From the NCBI RefSeq assembly GCF_019236475.1, contig NZ_JAFAIX010000004.1, forward strand, positions 310,001-374,000: DNA of 64,000 bases, written 5' to 3'. The stretch comes from Chitinophaga sp. Its GTDB lineage: Bacteria > Bacteroidota > Bacteroidia > Chitinophagales > Chitinophagaceae. Each line of letters begins with the position of its first letter. Position 1 is the first letter of the stretch. A program made the position numbers and the translations under genes. The notes beneath the pieces are model-generated. The model was not told the origin of the DNA. It saw only the letters and a program-made list of their open reading frames with translations, and searched no databases. Positions 1 through 10,000 of this stretch are shown here, piece by piece.

Positions 1-344
1 CGGATGGTAAAACGAATACCAAAGTGGTTTCTGCTGAGAATTATTATTACGATTCTTATTTCTCAAATGGCTTCTTCCCTGAAGATAGGATATATAAAAG
101 CGACTACGTAGCGCTGCGTAATATGGCTATCGATTATACTTTAAGCACAAGAATTGCTAAGAAGGTGCGCATGAACAGCCTGGTACTTTCTGTTTTTGCC
201 AACAATGTGGCCTACCTCTACAAAGCTGCACCGAATTCAGTTCCTGAATCAACTAACGGAACAGGATGGGGCGTGGGTTCTTATGGAACAACCGCATTAC
301 CATCACAGCGCTCAATTGGTGTTTCTATCAAAACTAAATTCTAA
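1..344 (+). CDS. SusC/RagA-type TonB-linked outer membrane protein, C-terminal end (partial)
   Basis: The reading frame is open from the window edge (frame beginning at base 3) and stops at 344, so only the last ~113 residues are present. They look like the end of a SusC-type barrel: a segment with YYYDSYFSNGFF, then RIYKSDYVALRNMAIDYTL (the conserved stretch where SusC proteins describe the last strands), then LVLSVFANNVAYLYK and a terminal aromatic-type beta strand ending in Phe (SIGVSIKTKF), as needed for BAM recognition. A SusD-type gene starts 11 bases downstream, the standard susC-susD order. The protein would form the outer-membrane channel for an oligomeric nutrient. Substrate cannot be told from this fragment. 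Confidence 0.85.
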   Translation, partial: DGKTNTKVVSAENYYYDSYFSNGFFPEDRIYKSDYVALRNMAIDYTLSTRIAKKVRMNSLVLSVFANNVAYLYKAAPNSVPESTNGTGWGVGSYGTTALPSQRSIGVSIKTKF

Positions 345-355
345 AAACAACTAAG

Positions 356-2341
356 ATGAAATATATTCAACTAAAATCCTTTTTCTTGCTTACGTTGTTA
401 ACAGCTTCTGTAGGCTGTAAGAAAAAACTGGACGACTTATATCAAAATCCTGACGGCTATTCAAAAGAAATGGCGGATAAATCTGGTGTAAGCGTTATTG
501 CCGGCTTCTTCACTTCTCAGTTGACCCAGGGTTTCTTCTTAAGTGGTGATTATGGTTCTGTTTACCACCAGGTAAGAAGTGGAGACAGGATTATGGCCAA
601 TGCCGTTCAGATTTATAACGTAACTACGGAAGGAAGTTCTTATACACTTGCAGATGTGGAGCATGACTGGGGTACCGGCGGTTTTAACGAATCTGTTTTT
701 AATTTTGTTAATACCCAATGGATCACACCTATACTTTGGGCCCAACGTGAATACAACAACACACCACAAGCGAAACGTACCAATTTGGATAGCTTGTATA
801 TAACGTTGATGCATGTATTAAAAGGCTATGCATACCAAAGAGCCACTGACATGTATGATAAAATTCCGTACATCGAAACAGGTTCTGCTGGCGGTCTGGA
901 TGGCGTTAAAGCAAAATACCTGGGTCAAGCAGACATCTATCCGAAAATAATCAATGATTTTAAAGCTGCCGAAGCAGTGATAACAAACTTGACCCTTTCT
1001 GCTACAGAACAGGCGTCATTTAACAAACAGGATATCCTTTTCGGTGGAAATATGCTGCAATGGCGTAAGTATATTAATTCATTAAGGTTACGTTGTGCCA
1101 TGAACGTGAGCGAAATGATGCCTGATCTTACACGCCAGGTGTTGACTGATTTGCAAGGCAAACCTTTAATGTCTAACTATAACGATGTGGCTGGAGTAGC
1201 CGATATCGCTGTTGTTGCGCTTAATCGTATTTGTAACGAATTAGGTATTACGCGTGCATACAGGGAAAGGGCAGATGATTGCCGTGCAGGAAAAAAATTC
1301 TTGCAAGACGTGATGTACTGTCAACCAACGCTGGGCAGTAAAGTGGTAAACGGACAAACGTTATACTATTTTAGTGGCGATAATTCCGCAACAGGCTTAT
1401 TGAATGGTACTGTTGATCCGCGCGTTTCTTATATGTTCGCTCCTGACTGGAGTGGCAGATACCTCGGTGTTGACACCAAGTGGGATGGCAATACAGATCC
1501 AAATAGTTATCTGAATAAAATTTTGCGTGGCCTCTACATCAATGATCCTATCCTGACTGATATTTCAAAAACAACCTTTTACTATGGTGTAAATAATAGC
1601 CAGTCAATTGTTTTGGATGATGCGTCAAAAGCAAATTTGTCTAAACGCGAGTCATTCTTGTTAAATACACTTCGCAACAGAGTGGCGAACTACGATGATA
1701 ATGGCTGGAACGTAGGTACTGAAAACAACCTGGTTGCAGAGTACAATATCCGTCCGCAATTCAACTTTGCACTAAAATATCCAACCCTTCATGCGGTTGA
1801 AACGGAGCTTTCTTTGGCGGAAGCAGCCGTAAGAGGTTTTGGTCAATTGAATGGTTCTGCCCGCGATCACTACAAGAATGCGATCATTTTATCCTGCAAA
1901 TATTGGTATGATCTGAATAGCTCAAATCCATATTCCAAGACAACTACCCCGGCGATGCCTACTACCATGGATGATTCTAGAATCAACGCCAGACCTCCAA
2001 TGGAATATGATGCAAGTGCTTACGCAGAGACGGCAGCTCAGAAATTTGATGCTATGTCAAGCACCCAACAAGTACAAGCAATATTTAATCAGTTGCAGTT
2101 GCACTATAATATGTTGAACTTTGAAGTACCATATACTGCAGCGCGCAGATTAATTAAATACCTGGGTACAAATCCTGCTTCTATGTATGAAAGATTCAAA
2201 TGGAAAGAAAGAATGACTTATCCAAGTAGCGTTCAGGCTTCCGATCCAGACGGATGGTCCATTATTAGTCCTACTAATAATCCAGACCTCCCTGTATGGT
2301 TTACAGGTCGTTCTGCCAAATGGAAAAATGCATTAGAATAA
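356..2341 (+). CDS. SusD/RagB-like nutrient-binding outer membrane lipoprotein
   Basis: 661 residues starting MKYIQLKSFF with a lipoprotein signal ending in ASVGC (acylated Cys21), followed by KKKLDDLYQNPDGY, a common SusD opening. The helical TPR-like part is visible (residues ~130-260, including YPKIINDFKAAEAVI and a helix with RKYINSLRLRCAMNV), and the C-terminal part has the YPTLHAVETELSLAEAAVRG helix typical of the SusD-like group. It follows the SusC gene by 11 bases, so both are one transcript; together they bind and import a glycan or peptide at the cell surface. The gene ends just before a strong hairpin terminator. The family call is firm; the ligand is unknown, since no hydrolase is visible nearby. 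Confidence 0.92.
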   Translation: MKYIQLKSFFLLTLLTASVGCKKKLDDLYQNPDGYSKEMADKSGVSVIAGFFTSQLTQGFFLSGDYGSVYHQVRSGDRIMANAVQIYNVTTEGSSYTLADVEHDWGTGGFNESVFNFVNTQWITPILWAQREYNNTPQAKRTNLDSLYITLMHVLKGYAYQRATDMYDKIPYIETGSAGGLDGVKAKYLGQADIYPKIINDFKAAEAVITNLTLSATEQASFNKQDILFGGNMLQWRKYINSLRLRCAMNVSEMMPDLTRQVLTDLQGKPLMSNYNDVAGVADIAVVALNRICNELGITRAYRERADDCRAGKKFLQDVMYCQPTLGSKVVNGQTLYYFSGDNSATGLLNGTVDPRVSYMFAPDWSGRYLGVDTKWDGNTDPNSYLNKILRGLYINDPILTDISKTTFYYGVNNSQSIVLDDASKANLSKRESFLLNTLRNRVANYDDNGWNVGTENNLVAEYNIRPQFNFALKYPTLHAVETELSLAEAAVRGFGQLNGSARDHYKNAIILSCKYWYDLNSSNPYSKTTTPAMPTTMDDSRINARPPMEYDASAYAETAAQKFDAMSSTQQVQAIFNQLQLHYNMLNFEVPYTAARRLIKYLGTNPASMYERFKWKERMTYPSSVQASDPDGWSIISPTNNPDLPVWFTGRSAKWKNALE

Positions 2342-2362
2342 GCATCCTAATGAAGTACAGAT

Positions 2363-2398
2363 AAAAAAGATCCGGTCCAAAATGGCCGGATCTTTTTT
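2363..2398. terminator. Bidirectional intrinsic terminator after susD
   Basis: Stem GATCCGG (2369-2375) pairs with CCGGATC (2386-2392) and is flanked by an A run (2363-2368) and a T run (2393-2398), which extend the stem. It lies between convergent genes, the SusD gene (+) and the NTF2-like gene (-), and can serve both. Confidence 0.85.
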
Positions 2399-2428
2399 AT
2401 GCAGGTTAAATATTAATTGCTATCAAAG

Positions 2429-2857
2429 TCAGGCCATTCTTTCCTGGATAGGTTTCAGTTGGTATGCCTTGTAGAAGAAACGATCTGCTTCATGCTGATC
2501 TGCTGCGAAGTTCACCACTTCTACAATTTTACCGTCCTTGATTTTCCACAGTAGGCACCATAACATATCTACATTGTTGCCGTCTTCTCGGTTGCTCCAG
2601 CCACGGTGGCAGTCAATTACGTAATCGTCATTAACGCCCAATACAATAGGATCTGCCTTGAATCCTGATTCGCTTAGCTTGGAGAAGTAGGCCAGTACTT
2701 CCGTAATACCTACTTTAGTACCGCTCATGGGGTGATGCCCTGGGATCGTCCATTTAACGTCTTCCGCTACCACTTCTTTCATGGCTTCGGTGTCAAACTG
2801 GCTATACGCCGCAAAAAATTTACCTATAATCTCAAGATTAGGGTGTTGTTCGCTCAT
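2429..2857 (-). CDS. SnoaL/NTF2-like fold protein (ketosteroid isomerase-related)
   Basis: 142 residues. The pattern NLEIIGKFFAAYSQFDTEAMKEVVAEDVKWTIPG near the N-terminus, then a GHHPMSG loop, and later GNNVDMLWCLLWKIKDGKIVEVVNF is the normal layout of the SnoaL-like branch of the NTF2 superfamily: helical start, curved sheet, and a closing strand with KDGKIVE. Length fits a single-domain member. Such proteins can be isomerases, cyclases or binding proteins; nothing here fixes a substrate. No signal peptide, so cytoplasmic. It is convergent with the SusD gene and about 100 bases downstream of the DUF2568-like gene on the same strand. Confidence 0.75.
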   Translation of the reverse strand: MSEQHPNLEIIGKFFAAYSQFDTEAMKEVVAEDVKWTIPGHHPMSGTKVGITEVLAYFSKLSESGFKADPIVLGVNDDYVIDCHRGWSNREDGNNVDMLWCLLWKIKDGKIVEVVNFAADQHEADRFFYKAYQLKPIQERMA

Positions 2858-2960
2858 GGATAATATGGTTTTTTAAAGGATTAGTAGTTAAAGTTCAGAT
2901 AAATAGCATTCGGCTGCACATAGTTGTTGATAAGATAACATAAAGGTGATATGGAATGGC

Positions 2961-3305
2961 TCAATTATACTCATGGAACAGTACCGCTCCGATTTCAGTT
3001 ATCACTACCAGCGCATATAGCATCCATGCATAATTCCGCATGCCCATCTTAAAAAGCAGGTAAGTAGGGAGGAGGTAGATGAGGAATTTAAAAATAACGA
3101 TGTATGGTAATTTTAACCTCCGGGTAGCTGTTGGTGCAGCCCAGGTACCCCACAATACGATGATGAGGAGCAACAAGCCGGCCGCCACTGCATATTTTAA
3201 CCAGGGAGCAGCAATGGTTTTAATAGGAACATACACGGCCACAATCAACATAATTATTTCTAGTGAAAATGCCAGCGTACGATTTAACCATTTAAGTAGC
3301 ATCAT
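2961..3305 (-). CDS. DUF2568/YrdB-like small integral membrane protein
   Basis: 114 residues with four hydrophobic segments (about 10-30, 35-52, 67-85, 90-108). The short motif WGTWAAPTATRRL between segments two and three matches the W-G-x-x-x-A-P conserved patch of the DUF2568 (YrdB) family as I know it. Function of the family is not established. A TAATTTTG element reading on the minus strand (CAAAATTA at 3343-3350) lies about 40 bases upstream of the ATG and is a candidate -7 box; no clear TTG -33 box was found. Confidence 0.65.
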   Translation of the reverse strand: MMLLKWLNRTLAFSLEIIMLIVAVYVPIKTIAAPWLKYAVAAGLLLLIIVLWGTWAAPTATRRLKLPYIVIFKFLIYLLPTYLLFKMGMRNYAWMLYALVVITEIGAVLFHEYN

Positions 3306-3342
3306 TTGATAAATAGGTTTGATGATGAATACCTTAGACCGG

Positions 3343-3350
3343 CAAAATTA
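3343..3350 (-). promoter_or_regulatory. Candidate Bacteroidota -7 element for the DUF2568-like gene
   Basis: The minus strand reads TAATTTTG, a full match to the Bacteroidota -7 consensus TAnnTTTG, upstream of the small membrane protein gene. No TTG is found at the expected -33 distance, so support is partial. Confidence 0.35.
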
Positions 3351-3466
3351 GTTGGAGTTTAGAATGGGTAATAATAAAATGGCTAAATTGTTTCGGATTT
3401 CTAGTGGGAAAAGGGAAAATTGATTTTCCGGGGAATAGTTAAAAAAAATGCTTGTCAATTTTCCGG

Positions 3467-3497
3467 TTGTCTGGCGGATATAGGGGGAATACTTTTG
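3467..3497 (+). promoter_or_regulatory. Bacteroidota-type promoter of the ada-like gene
   Basis: TTG at 3467-3469, 20 bases of spacer, then TACTTTTG at 3490-3497. This matches the TTG-N19-23-TAnnTTTG consensus used by the Bacteroidota primary sigma factor. It sits 24 bases before the ATG at 3522. Confidence 0.65.
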
Positions 3498-3521
3498 TGG
3501 AAGTAATTAAACAGATTGAAT

Positions 3522-4562
3522 ATGGAACTGAGTTTTGACCGAATGTATAAGGCTTCCATCGAAAAGGATGTTGCGTTTGAAGGCGTTTTTTTTACTGCGG
3601 TAAAAACAACGGGTATCTTCTGCCGTCCGTCCTGCCATGCCCGCAAACCCAAACCAGAAAATATTGAATTCTTCCAGACCTCCAAAGAGTGTATCCTTAA
3701 GGGTTATAGGCCCTGTAAAGTATGTCAGCCGCTGGAAAAGTTAAACCAGACACCGGAAGAAATCCGCCTCTTGCTACAGGAGCTTTCTGCCAGCCCCGGC
3801 ACCAAATACAAGGATGCAGACCTGATCACACGGGGAATAGAGCCACATCAAATACGACGTTGGTTCATGAAAAATCATGGTATGACATTTCATGCCTATC
3901 AGCGTATGTTCCGGATCAATGCTGCGTTTAAAAAAATCCAACAGGGGGAGTCCGTCACAGAGGCGGCTTTTGACGCCGGTTTTGAATCCCTGAGTGGTTT
4001 TGGAGATTCCTTTAAAAACATTTTCGGCGTTTCACCCAAAAAGAGCAAGACACAACGAGGGATTGATCTTAAGCGCTTGGAAACGCCCTTAGGCACTATG
4101 TACGCTTGTGCGGTGGAAGAAGGGATTTGCCTGTTGGAGTTTACAGATAGAAAAATGCTGGAGACGGAATTCCGATACCTGGCACGCACCCTCAATGCTA
4201 CGATTGTGCAAGGCGACAATCCTCATTTCCATACACTCGAAACACAGTTGATGGAGTATTTCGAAGGAAAACGTAAAACGTTTACGGTGCCTTTGTTTAC
4301 ACCAGGTTCTGCATTTCAACAATCTGTTTGGAAGGTTTTGCAGCAGGTTCCCTACGGTACTACGAAATCCTACAAAGATCAGGCTATTGCCTTGGGAAAT
4401 CCTGATGCCGTGAGGGCGGTGGCCAATGCCAACGGTATGAACAAAATATCCATTTTGATCCCTTGCCATCGTGTTATTGGCGCCGATGGTGCGCTTACTG
4501 GCTATGGTGGCGGTATCTGGCGCAAAAAATGGCTGCTGGACTTTGAAAAATCCCACTCTTAA
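3522..4562 (+). CDS. ada: Ada-type methylated-DNA--protein-cysteine methyltransferase and transcriptional activator
   Basis: 346 residues from the ATG at 3522 (a TTG two codons earlier is a weaker start). Three parts are visible. The Ada zinc-binding domain holds four cysteines (about C34, C38, C65, C68; FCRPSC and CKVC). An AraC-type helix-turn-helix follows (about residues 100-165: AAFDAGFESLSGFGDSF and FGVSP). The methyltransferase domain ends with the acceptor-cysteine motif IPCHRV (Cys ~315). By family knowledge it takes methyl groups from phosphotriesters and O6-methylguanine and, once methylated, activates repair genes. The MFS exporter starts 36 bases downstream and is probably co-transcribed. 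All key cysteines are present, so it should be active. Confidence 0.93.
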   Translation: MELSFDRMYKASIEKDVAFEGVFFTAVKTTGIFCRPSCHARKPKPENIEFFQTSKECILKGYRPCKVCQPLEKLNQTPEEIRLLLQELSASPGTKYKDADLITRGIEPHQIRRWFMKNHGMTFHAYQRMFRINAAFKKIQQGESVTEAAFDAGFESLSGFGDSFKNIFGVSPKKSKTQRGIDLKRLETPLGTMYACAVEEGICLLEFTDRKMLETEFRYLARTLNATIVQGDNPHFHTLETQLMEYFEGKRKTFTVPLFTPGSAFQQSVWKVLQQVPYGTTKSYKDQAIALGNPDAVRAVANANGMNKISILIPCHRVIGADGALTGYGGGIWRKKWLLDFEKSHS

Positions 4563-4598
4563 CATTTTCACCTCTTTCCTTCCTTACACAATTATTTT

Positions 4599-6008
4599 AT
4601 GGTAACCTCTACGACCACTATCAACAAGTGGTATGCGCTGTTGATTATCCTCACCGCGCCACTTTTATATGTGATAGACATTTTTATTGTCAACATAGCT
4701 ATCCCCACTATTAAAAACAGTCTACATGCTACCGACGGAGAAGTTCAACTGGTGGTAGCCGCTTATTTACTGGGTAGTGCCTGTTTCTTAATTATTGGAG
4801 GCAGAGCCGGCGATTATCTCGGCAAAAAGAAAGTATTCTTTTGGGGGATGTGTTGGTTTACACTCACGTCCTGTTTATGTGGCATATGTCAGACACCCAC
4901 ACAGTTGAATATTGCCCGCTTTTTCCAGGGGATTAGCTCTGCATTTATGGTAACACAATCTATATCGCTGATACAGGTATTGTTTCCTGTTGCCGATGAA
5001 AGAGCCAAAGCCATTGGATGGTATGGCATCTCCCTAAGCATTGCTGCTATTATTGGGCAAATGTTGGGTGGTTATTTGTCGGCAACCCATTTCGTCATAA
5101 CTGGCTGGAGATTGATATTTTTTATCAACTTGCCTGTAGGAGCGGCTGCGATGTGGGCCATCTGGCGTTACCTACCAGAAACGGAAAAGGCGACCCAGGT
5201 GCAATTTGATTATCCGGGTGCAGTCGTGCTGACGGGGGCATTGGGATGCTTGATCTATTCCATCACCGAGGGGCGCGAACAAGGATGGCCGTGGTGGAGT
5301 TTTCTGCTGATGATGGTATCATTTGTACTGTTGTATATTTTCGTGTATATCCAAAAGAAAAAACAAATATCTAACCAAGGCCCCTTAATTAATTTGCAAC
5401 TATTTAAACTGCCAGCTTTTAACATCGGGCTATTAGCGGTGCTCTTTCACTTTATGTTGCATACTGCCTACCTATTGATGATGGCGGTATTCCTGCAGAA
5501 TGGGATGGGTATCTCGGCATTGGCTTGTGGCGCTTGTTTTATTCCGCATGCTTTATTATTCATGTTATCATCTGTGGTGGCTTCCCGATTGCTGGTGACC
5601 TATGGGAAGCGTGTACTCCAAGTGGGCCTGCTGATCATTCTGGTGGCTTTTCTGCTACATATTTTTTATAGCAGTAGTGGGCAAAATCCATTATGGACGG
5701 TATTGTTTATCGCGTTATATGGGCTTGGAAATGGGTTGGTACTGCCTTTCTTGTTGAATATAGTGTTGGATAATGTATCAACGGGAGACGCGGGCGCGGC
5801 TTCTGGCATATTCTCCACTTTTCAGCAAACGGCGTCCGGACTGGGTATTAGTATTATTGGCGGGATATTTTTTGCGGTGTTGGAATCCAAACAACATCCG
5901 GAGATATATGTCGCCGCACTACGGTCTGGACTTATTGCAGGGATTATCTGCTTGATGATGGTGGCATGGATGCTGTACCGATTGCCTGCTATAGCGGCCA
6001 GAAGATAG
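4599..6008 (+). CDS. MFS transporter of the DHA2 (14-TM, EmrB/QacA-like) type
   Basis: 469 residues with about 14 hydrophobic segments. Near the N-terminus LYVIDIFIVNIAIPTI is the D1-type motif of drug:H+ antiporters, and GGRAGDYLGKKKVF is MFS motif A in the loop between TM2 and TM3. SLSIAAIIGQMLGGYL corresponds to motif C, which marks antiporters. It should export hydrophobic compounds through the inner membrane using the proton gradient. It lies 36 bases after the ada-like gene on the same strand with no terminator between, which suggests they are induced together by alkylating or toxic agents. Substrate unknown. Confidence 0.88.
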   Translation: MVTSTTTINKWYALLIILTAPLLYVIDIFIVNIAIPTIKNSLHATDGEVQLVVAAYLLGSACFLIIGGRAGDYLGKKKVFFWGMCWFTLTSCLCGICQTPTQLNIARFFQGISSAFMVTQSISLIQVLFPVADERAKAIGWYGISLSIAAIIGQMLGGYLSATHFVITGWRLIFFINLPVGAAAMWAIWRYLPETEKATQVQFDYPGAVVLTGALGCLIYSITEGREQGWPWWSFLLMMVSFVLLYIFVYIQKKKQISNQGPLINLQLFKLPAFNIGLLAVLFHFMLHTAYLLMMAVFLQNGMGISALACGACFIPHALLFMLSSVVASRLLVTYGKRVLQVGLLIILVAFLLHIFYSSSGQNPLWTVLFIALYGLGNGLVLPFLLNIVLDNVSTGDAGAASGIFSTFQQTASGLGISIIGGIFFAVLESKQHPEIYVAALRSGLIAGIICLMMVAWMLYRLPAIAARR

Positions 6009-6114
6009 CTATTGCAAGGACATATTTCAGTGTTTGAAAAAAGTTATCCAGTTGTGCAGGGAATAGAAGAGAATATACGAAATGTTATCTTCGCGGTAAA
6101 ACAACCGCCCCGTT

Positions 6115-6666
6115 ATGCGTGAAATGCTGATTAAAACCTGCTTATTCCTATTTTTATTGATCCCCTTTAGGAGCTTCGCAGGTGGACTTTCTGCTTGGGA
6201 AGAAATGACGCCTTACAACAATACGATTGCACATGATGGAACCAGTGGTGGCTGGATAACTTTGACAATGGATACGACTACCGTATCGTTTAAACATTTT
6301 TATTTCTACAGAGGGTACATTGTGGCCTCGGCAGACTCACTACAATACATCATCAACGAAAAAACGAAATCAATTCAACAGTTTACAGATGTAAATGCAT
6401 GGCAGCAGGCCATTGCACAACAACACCTGGATCCGCTCTGGAAAAGGGAATTTGATGATTGCTATGGTACCGATAAATTCGGAAGGATACTATTATTGCT
6501 CCTATTTCCAATACCATTGCTGGTACCCATCTTATGGTTGATTTGCCTGATCAGCTTATTATTTCCCACGCGAAAATTGATAAAAATACGTCGGCACTTT
6601 TCCTGGATATATCCTGCCATTGTAGTGTTGGTGATACTCTATGATACACTGCCACAGAGTATTTAG
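6115..6666 (+). CDS. Hypothetical exported membrane protein
   Basis: 183 residues; I do not recognise the family. Residues 1-22 form a cleavable-looking signal peptide (LFLFLLIPFRSFAG). A polar region of about 100 residues follows (AWEEMTPYNNTIAHDGTSG, strands with VSFKHFYFYRGYIVAS). Two hydrophobic segments (about 125-150 and 162-178) come next, separated by the basic loop RKLIKIRRHF. The layout suggests an extracytoplasmic domain anchored by a C-terminal helical hairpin. A TATCTTCG element (6086-6093) 21 bases before the ATG could be a -7 box. It stands alone between the MFS gene and the tRNA-like gene. An alternative start at the Met in residue 4 is possible. Confidence 0.6.
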   Translation: MREMLIKTCLFLFLLIPFRSFAGGLSAWEEMTPYNNTIAHDGTSGGWITLTMDTTTVSFKHFYFYRGYIVASADSLQYIINEKTKSIQQFTDVNAWQQAIAQQHLDPLWKREFDDCYGTDKFGRILLLLLFPIPLLVPILWLICLISLLFPTRKLIKIRRHFSWIYPAIVVLVILYDTLPQSI

Positions 6667-6722
6667 GCGGATGATTGCTTAAAGAGAAAGACGAAATATT
6701 TATTTAAGTACATCCCAATTGA

Positions 6723-6752
6723 TTGATTTTCAAAATCACTTCCTTATCTTCA
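6723..6752 (+). promoter_or_regulatory. Candidate promoter of the tRNA-Lys-like gene
   Basis: TTG (6723-6725), 19-base spacer, then TATCTTCA (6745-6752), close to the Bacteroidota TTG-N19-TAnnTTTG pattern, about 28 bases upstream of the first tRNA base. Confidence 0.4.
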
Positions 6753-6780
6753 CGCCCCACATTGATAAAAAATTATTGCT

Positions 6781-6854
6781 GATTCTGTAGCTCAGTTGGT
6801 AAAGCAATACACTTTTAATGTATGGGTCGCTGAAGGCGAGTCCCAGCGGGATCA
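6781..6854 (+). tRNA. tRNA-Lys(TTT)-like gene with degenerate D and T arms (possible pseudo-tRNA)
   Basis: The acceptor arm pairs GATTCTG (6781-6787) with CGGGATC (6847-6853, two G-T wobbles). The D arm reads GCTCAGTTGGTAAAGC, and the anticodon arm ATACA-CTTTTAA-TGTAT is a perfect 5-bp stem with anticodon TTT for Lys. The T arm is damaged: where a normal gene has CTGGG-TTCGAGT-CCCAG this one has CTGAA-GGCGAGT-CCCAG. Two stem pairs are lost, as are both T54 and T55. The D stem also has a C-A mismatch (13-22). No CCA is encoded; the bases after the discriminator read CA. It is probably a decaying extra copy rather than the only tRNA-Lys(TTT). It stands at the left border of the RHS island. Confidence 0.7.
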
Positions 6855-7004
6855 CAGATAACGTTACCTAAATAAGTAGCTTTCTCTGCTTGGAAACTAT
6901 GCAAATAAACTTGTTTGTTTCATGTCATCAGTTTTTGGTCAATAATAGTAGGGTTAACCTTAAAGTCGAACCTAAAAATATCCTGTACAAGTTCAATATT
7001 AAGT

Positions 7005-10000
7005 ATGAACAAGAATTTTATTACCCATTTATCCCTCCTGTTAGTATTCCTTGGATGCAATCTGAATGTTGTTGCCCAGCTTGAATTACGCAAGGTGATA
7101 CCTTTAAGTCCTACTGCTGCTGAAATGCAGAAGTACGTTGATGCGCCTGTAAACTATTTTACAGGTATTCCTGCTATCAGTATTCCAGTGTATACTATTC
7201 ATGCAGGTGATTTGTCGTTGCCATTAAGCCTTAGTTACCATGCGGGTGGAAATAAGGTAGAGGGGCTTTCCACCTGGATTGGTTTGTCCTGGAGTCTGGG
7301 AACCTTGCCAAGTATTTCAAGATCCGTAAATGGTATTCCGGATGAAACGCCCGGAGGTGCTTTCGAAAAATTCGGTAACAGATCCTTTAAGGAGTGGTAT
7401 GACCGACTCCTCGCTGGAGGAAGTGGAGTAGGAGAATACAAGAATTTTCTGGCGGATATGAAAGCGGGTCGGGCTGATAATGCCCCAGATATTTTTTCTT
7501 ACAATATTAATGGCGCCAGTGGGAGATTTTATTACAATCAGGAACTGAACAAGTTTGTTACTACCCCGCTGAGTAATGTAAAGATCAGCTACGGTAATAA
7601 TTCCTTTACGATTGTAGGGGAAGACGGCATCATCTATAATTTTAACGGTTTGGATGCTGAAACAACAGGAGGAAATGGCCTTGCCATCAGTAATCCTGTT
7701 ACCACTACCTGGATGATTTCATCCATTCAAAATAGTGCCAAAACAGAAACGATTAGTTTTGATTATGCAAATGAATCGCAGATCAACCAATCGATTGTCA
7801 ATGAGACAAAATTTCAGTTCCTCAGTGGCGAAATGTGCGATGGTGAAAACAGTCCCCCACCTTATGCTGGAGTTTCTATTGCAGTAGTTTCCACGCATAG
7901 TAAAAGACTTACCGGTATTAATTTCCGAGGAGGGACTGTGAAATTTGTAGCTGCCACTACAGATAGACAGGATCTGATCGGATCCTATGCGTTGGATAGT
8001 ATTATCATACTGAATAATCGGGGAGAGATTATTAAGCAATCCGTATTGGGTCATAAGTATTTAACATCCTCTGGCTGTAATGGCTCCGTAACCTATCGTA
8101 CTAATAAGTGGATGTTGCTTTCTGGCTATCAGGAAATAAGTAGCAATAAAAAGGTAAATTCCTACTCATTTGAGTATGAGGAATTTATTGTACCTCCTTG
8201 CAGAACCTCCATGGCACAAGACTTTTGGGGTTTTTATAATGGTAAGCTAAGCAATAATTCACTGATTCCTACTGTTACCATTACAGGGACGAATAATAAC
8301 GCTATCGTTATAGGAGGCGCGGATAGAAATGTAGATATTTACTCTAGTCAATTTGGGATCCTGAAGAAGATGGTTTTTCCTACGGGTGGTTACAGGGAGT
8401 TTGTGTATGAAAATAATGACGCGTATTCAGATAATTTGCCATTGCAATATAAAAAGGACTATGCTGTCTTGCAGTCAGACTATAATGATGTTCCTATAGG
8501 GGAAGAGAATAATCTACCAGCGTCTGCCAGGTATGAAGTAGAGTTTACTGTTAATAATCCACCTGATAAAATTCTTAATAATAACAATCCAAATGGAGGT
8601 GCTTTCCTGGATGGTGAGATCGGCGAGCTAGGTGTACCTCCTGGAACTGCCGGTGCTAATGTATATATACAGCGTAAAGAAGGACCTCCTTATTTCGGTT
8701 TTGCAATCACTTATCCATTTTCGGATCATTATATACCTAACGGAACATATGTATTGACGGCTGTTTTCAATCAAAATCCTCCTAATTATCAAAACTTTTA
8801 TGTCTTGCTTTCATGGAAGGTAATTGATAAGTCCAAAATCAATTCCTATGCTGGGGGATTAAGGATTAGGGAAATAAAAACATTTGAAAATGCCGGTAGT
8901 ATACCCTTAACAGAAAAATACAGATATACTGTAAGCCCTGAGTCAGATACCTCATCAGGGGATATCTTCTCAGACAGTAGATTAAATTATGCAGATAAAA
9001 TAGATGTCAGTAATGTAAAATGGGACCCTGTTTTATCAAAGGAGTATACCTGCGAATATACGGTCGCCAGACTGCAATCCTTCAGTACCCAGCAACAGGT
9101 GAACTTCGCTGGTTCCCTGGTTGGATATAAAAATGTGTATGTAACGACATCTGCCCCTGAGCAAACAGGTATGACTAATTATACCTATACCTATGCCAGG
9201 GATATTAATCAGTACGGATTACCATACCCGCCTCCTATTAGCGCCGAAGATTTCAGAGGACAATTGAAAAGTAAAAAAGATTATCAGTTTAAGAATAATA
9301 AATTCCAATTGGTCAAATCTGTAGATTATGATTATGATAATAGATCTGCAGATGATTTGATGACGTATGGGATCAAAACAGACCCTGAGGCGATGGTAGT
9401 TGAATGGGTTAATAAATATATTAAATACCCTGTGAGCGTCTCTTATACTATAACTCCTACCTGGTCTGCTGTTAGCTCAAAAACCGAACGGGTTTATGAT
9501 CTGGAGGATGCATCAAAGGTTATAGAGATCCCTACAACATATTTATATAACGATCACCAGCATGTAAAGGAAGTAGCTACACAAACTAGTAACGGGGAAT
9601 TGAATCGTTCTGTTTCTTTTTATCCATATGAACTTACACTAACAGGAAGTGATGAAATAGCCCGTCAGGCATTATTGTCAAATAATATCCTTGGGGTAGA
9701 GCTTAAAAAGGAGAATTATCTGAGTTCCAGATTGCTTTCTGCCATCAATAGTAATTTCCAGCTTACACCTTCCGGTACAAGGGCACGTAGCATTGAAATG
9801 ATCCGGAATAATGCCAACGATGGCATTGCGATGGACTATATTTCCTACGATGTGTTTGGAAATATTCTGCAACAACGCAAACGCAACGATGTGATGGAAG
9901 TATATGTCTGGGGTTATTCCAACCTTTATCCTGTAGCAAAAATTCTTGGGAGCGACTATAATACAGTCAGCAGTTTTATTAACCCAGCAATCCTAAACGA

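Noticed and set aside
3714-3940. Short plus-strand frame inside the Ada-type gene
   Set aside because: It is out of frame with the conserved AraC-type helix-turn-helix coded there and has no features of its own.
4089-4571. Minus-strand frame of 160 codons
   Set aside because: Antisense to the methyltransferase domain of the Ada-type protein, including its PCHRV motif.
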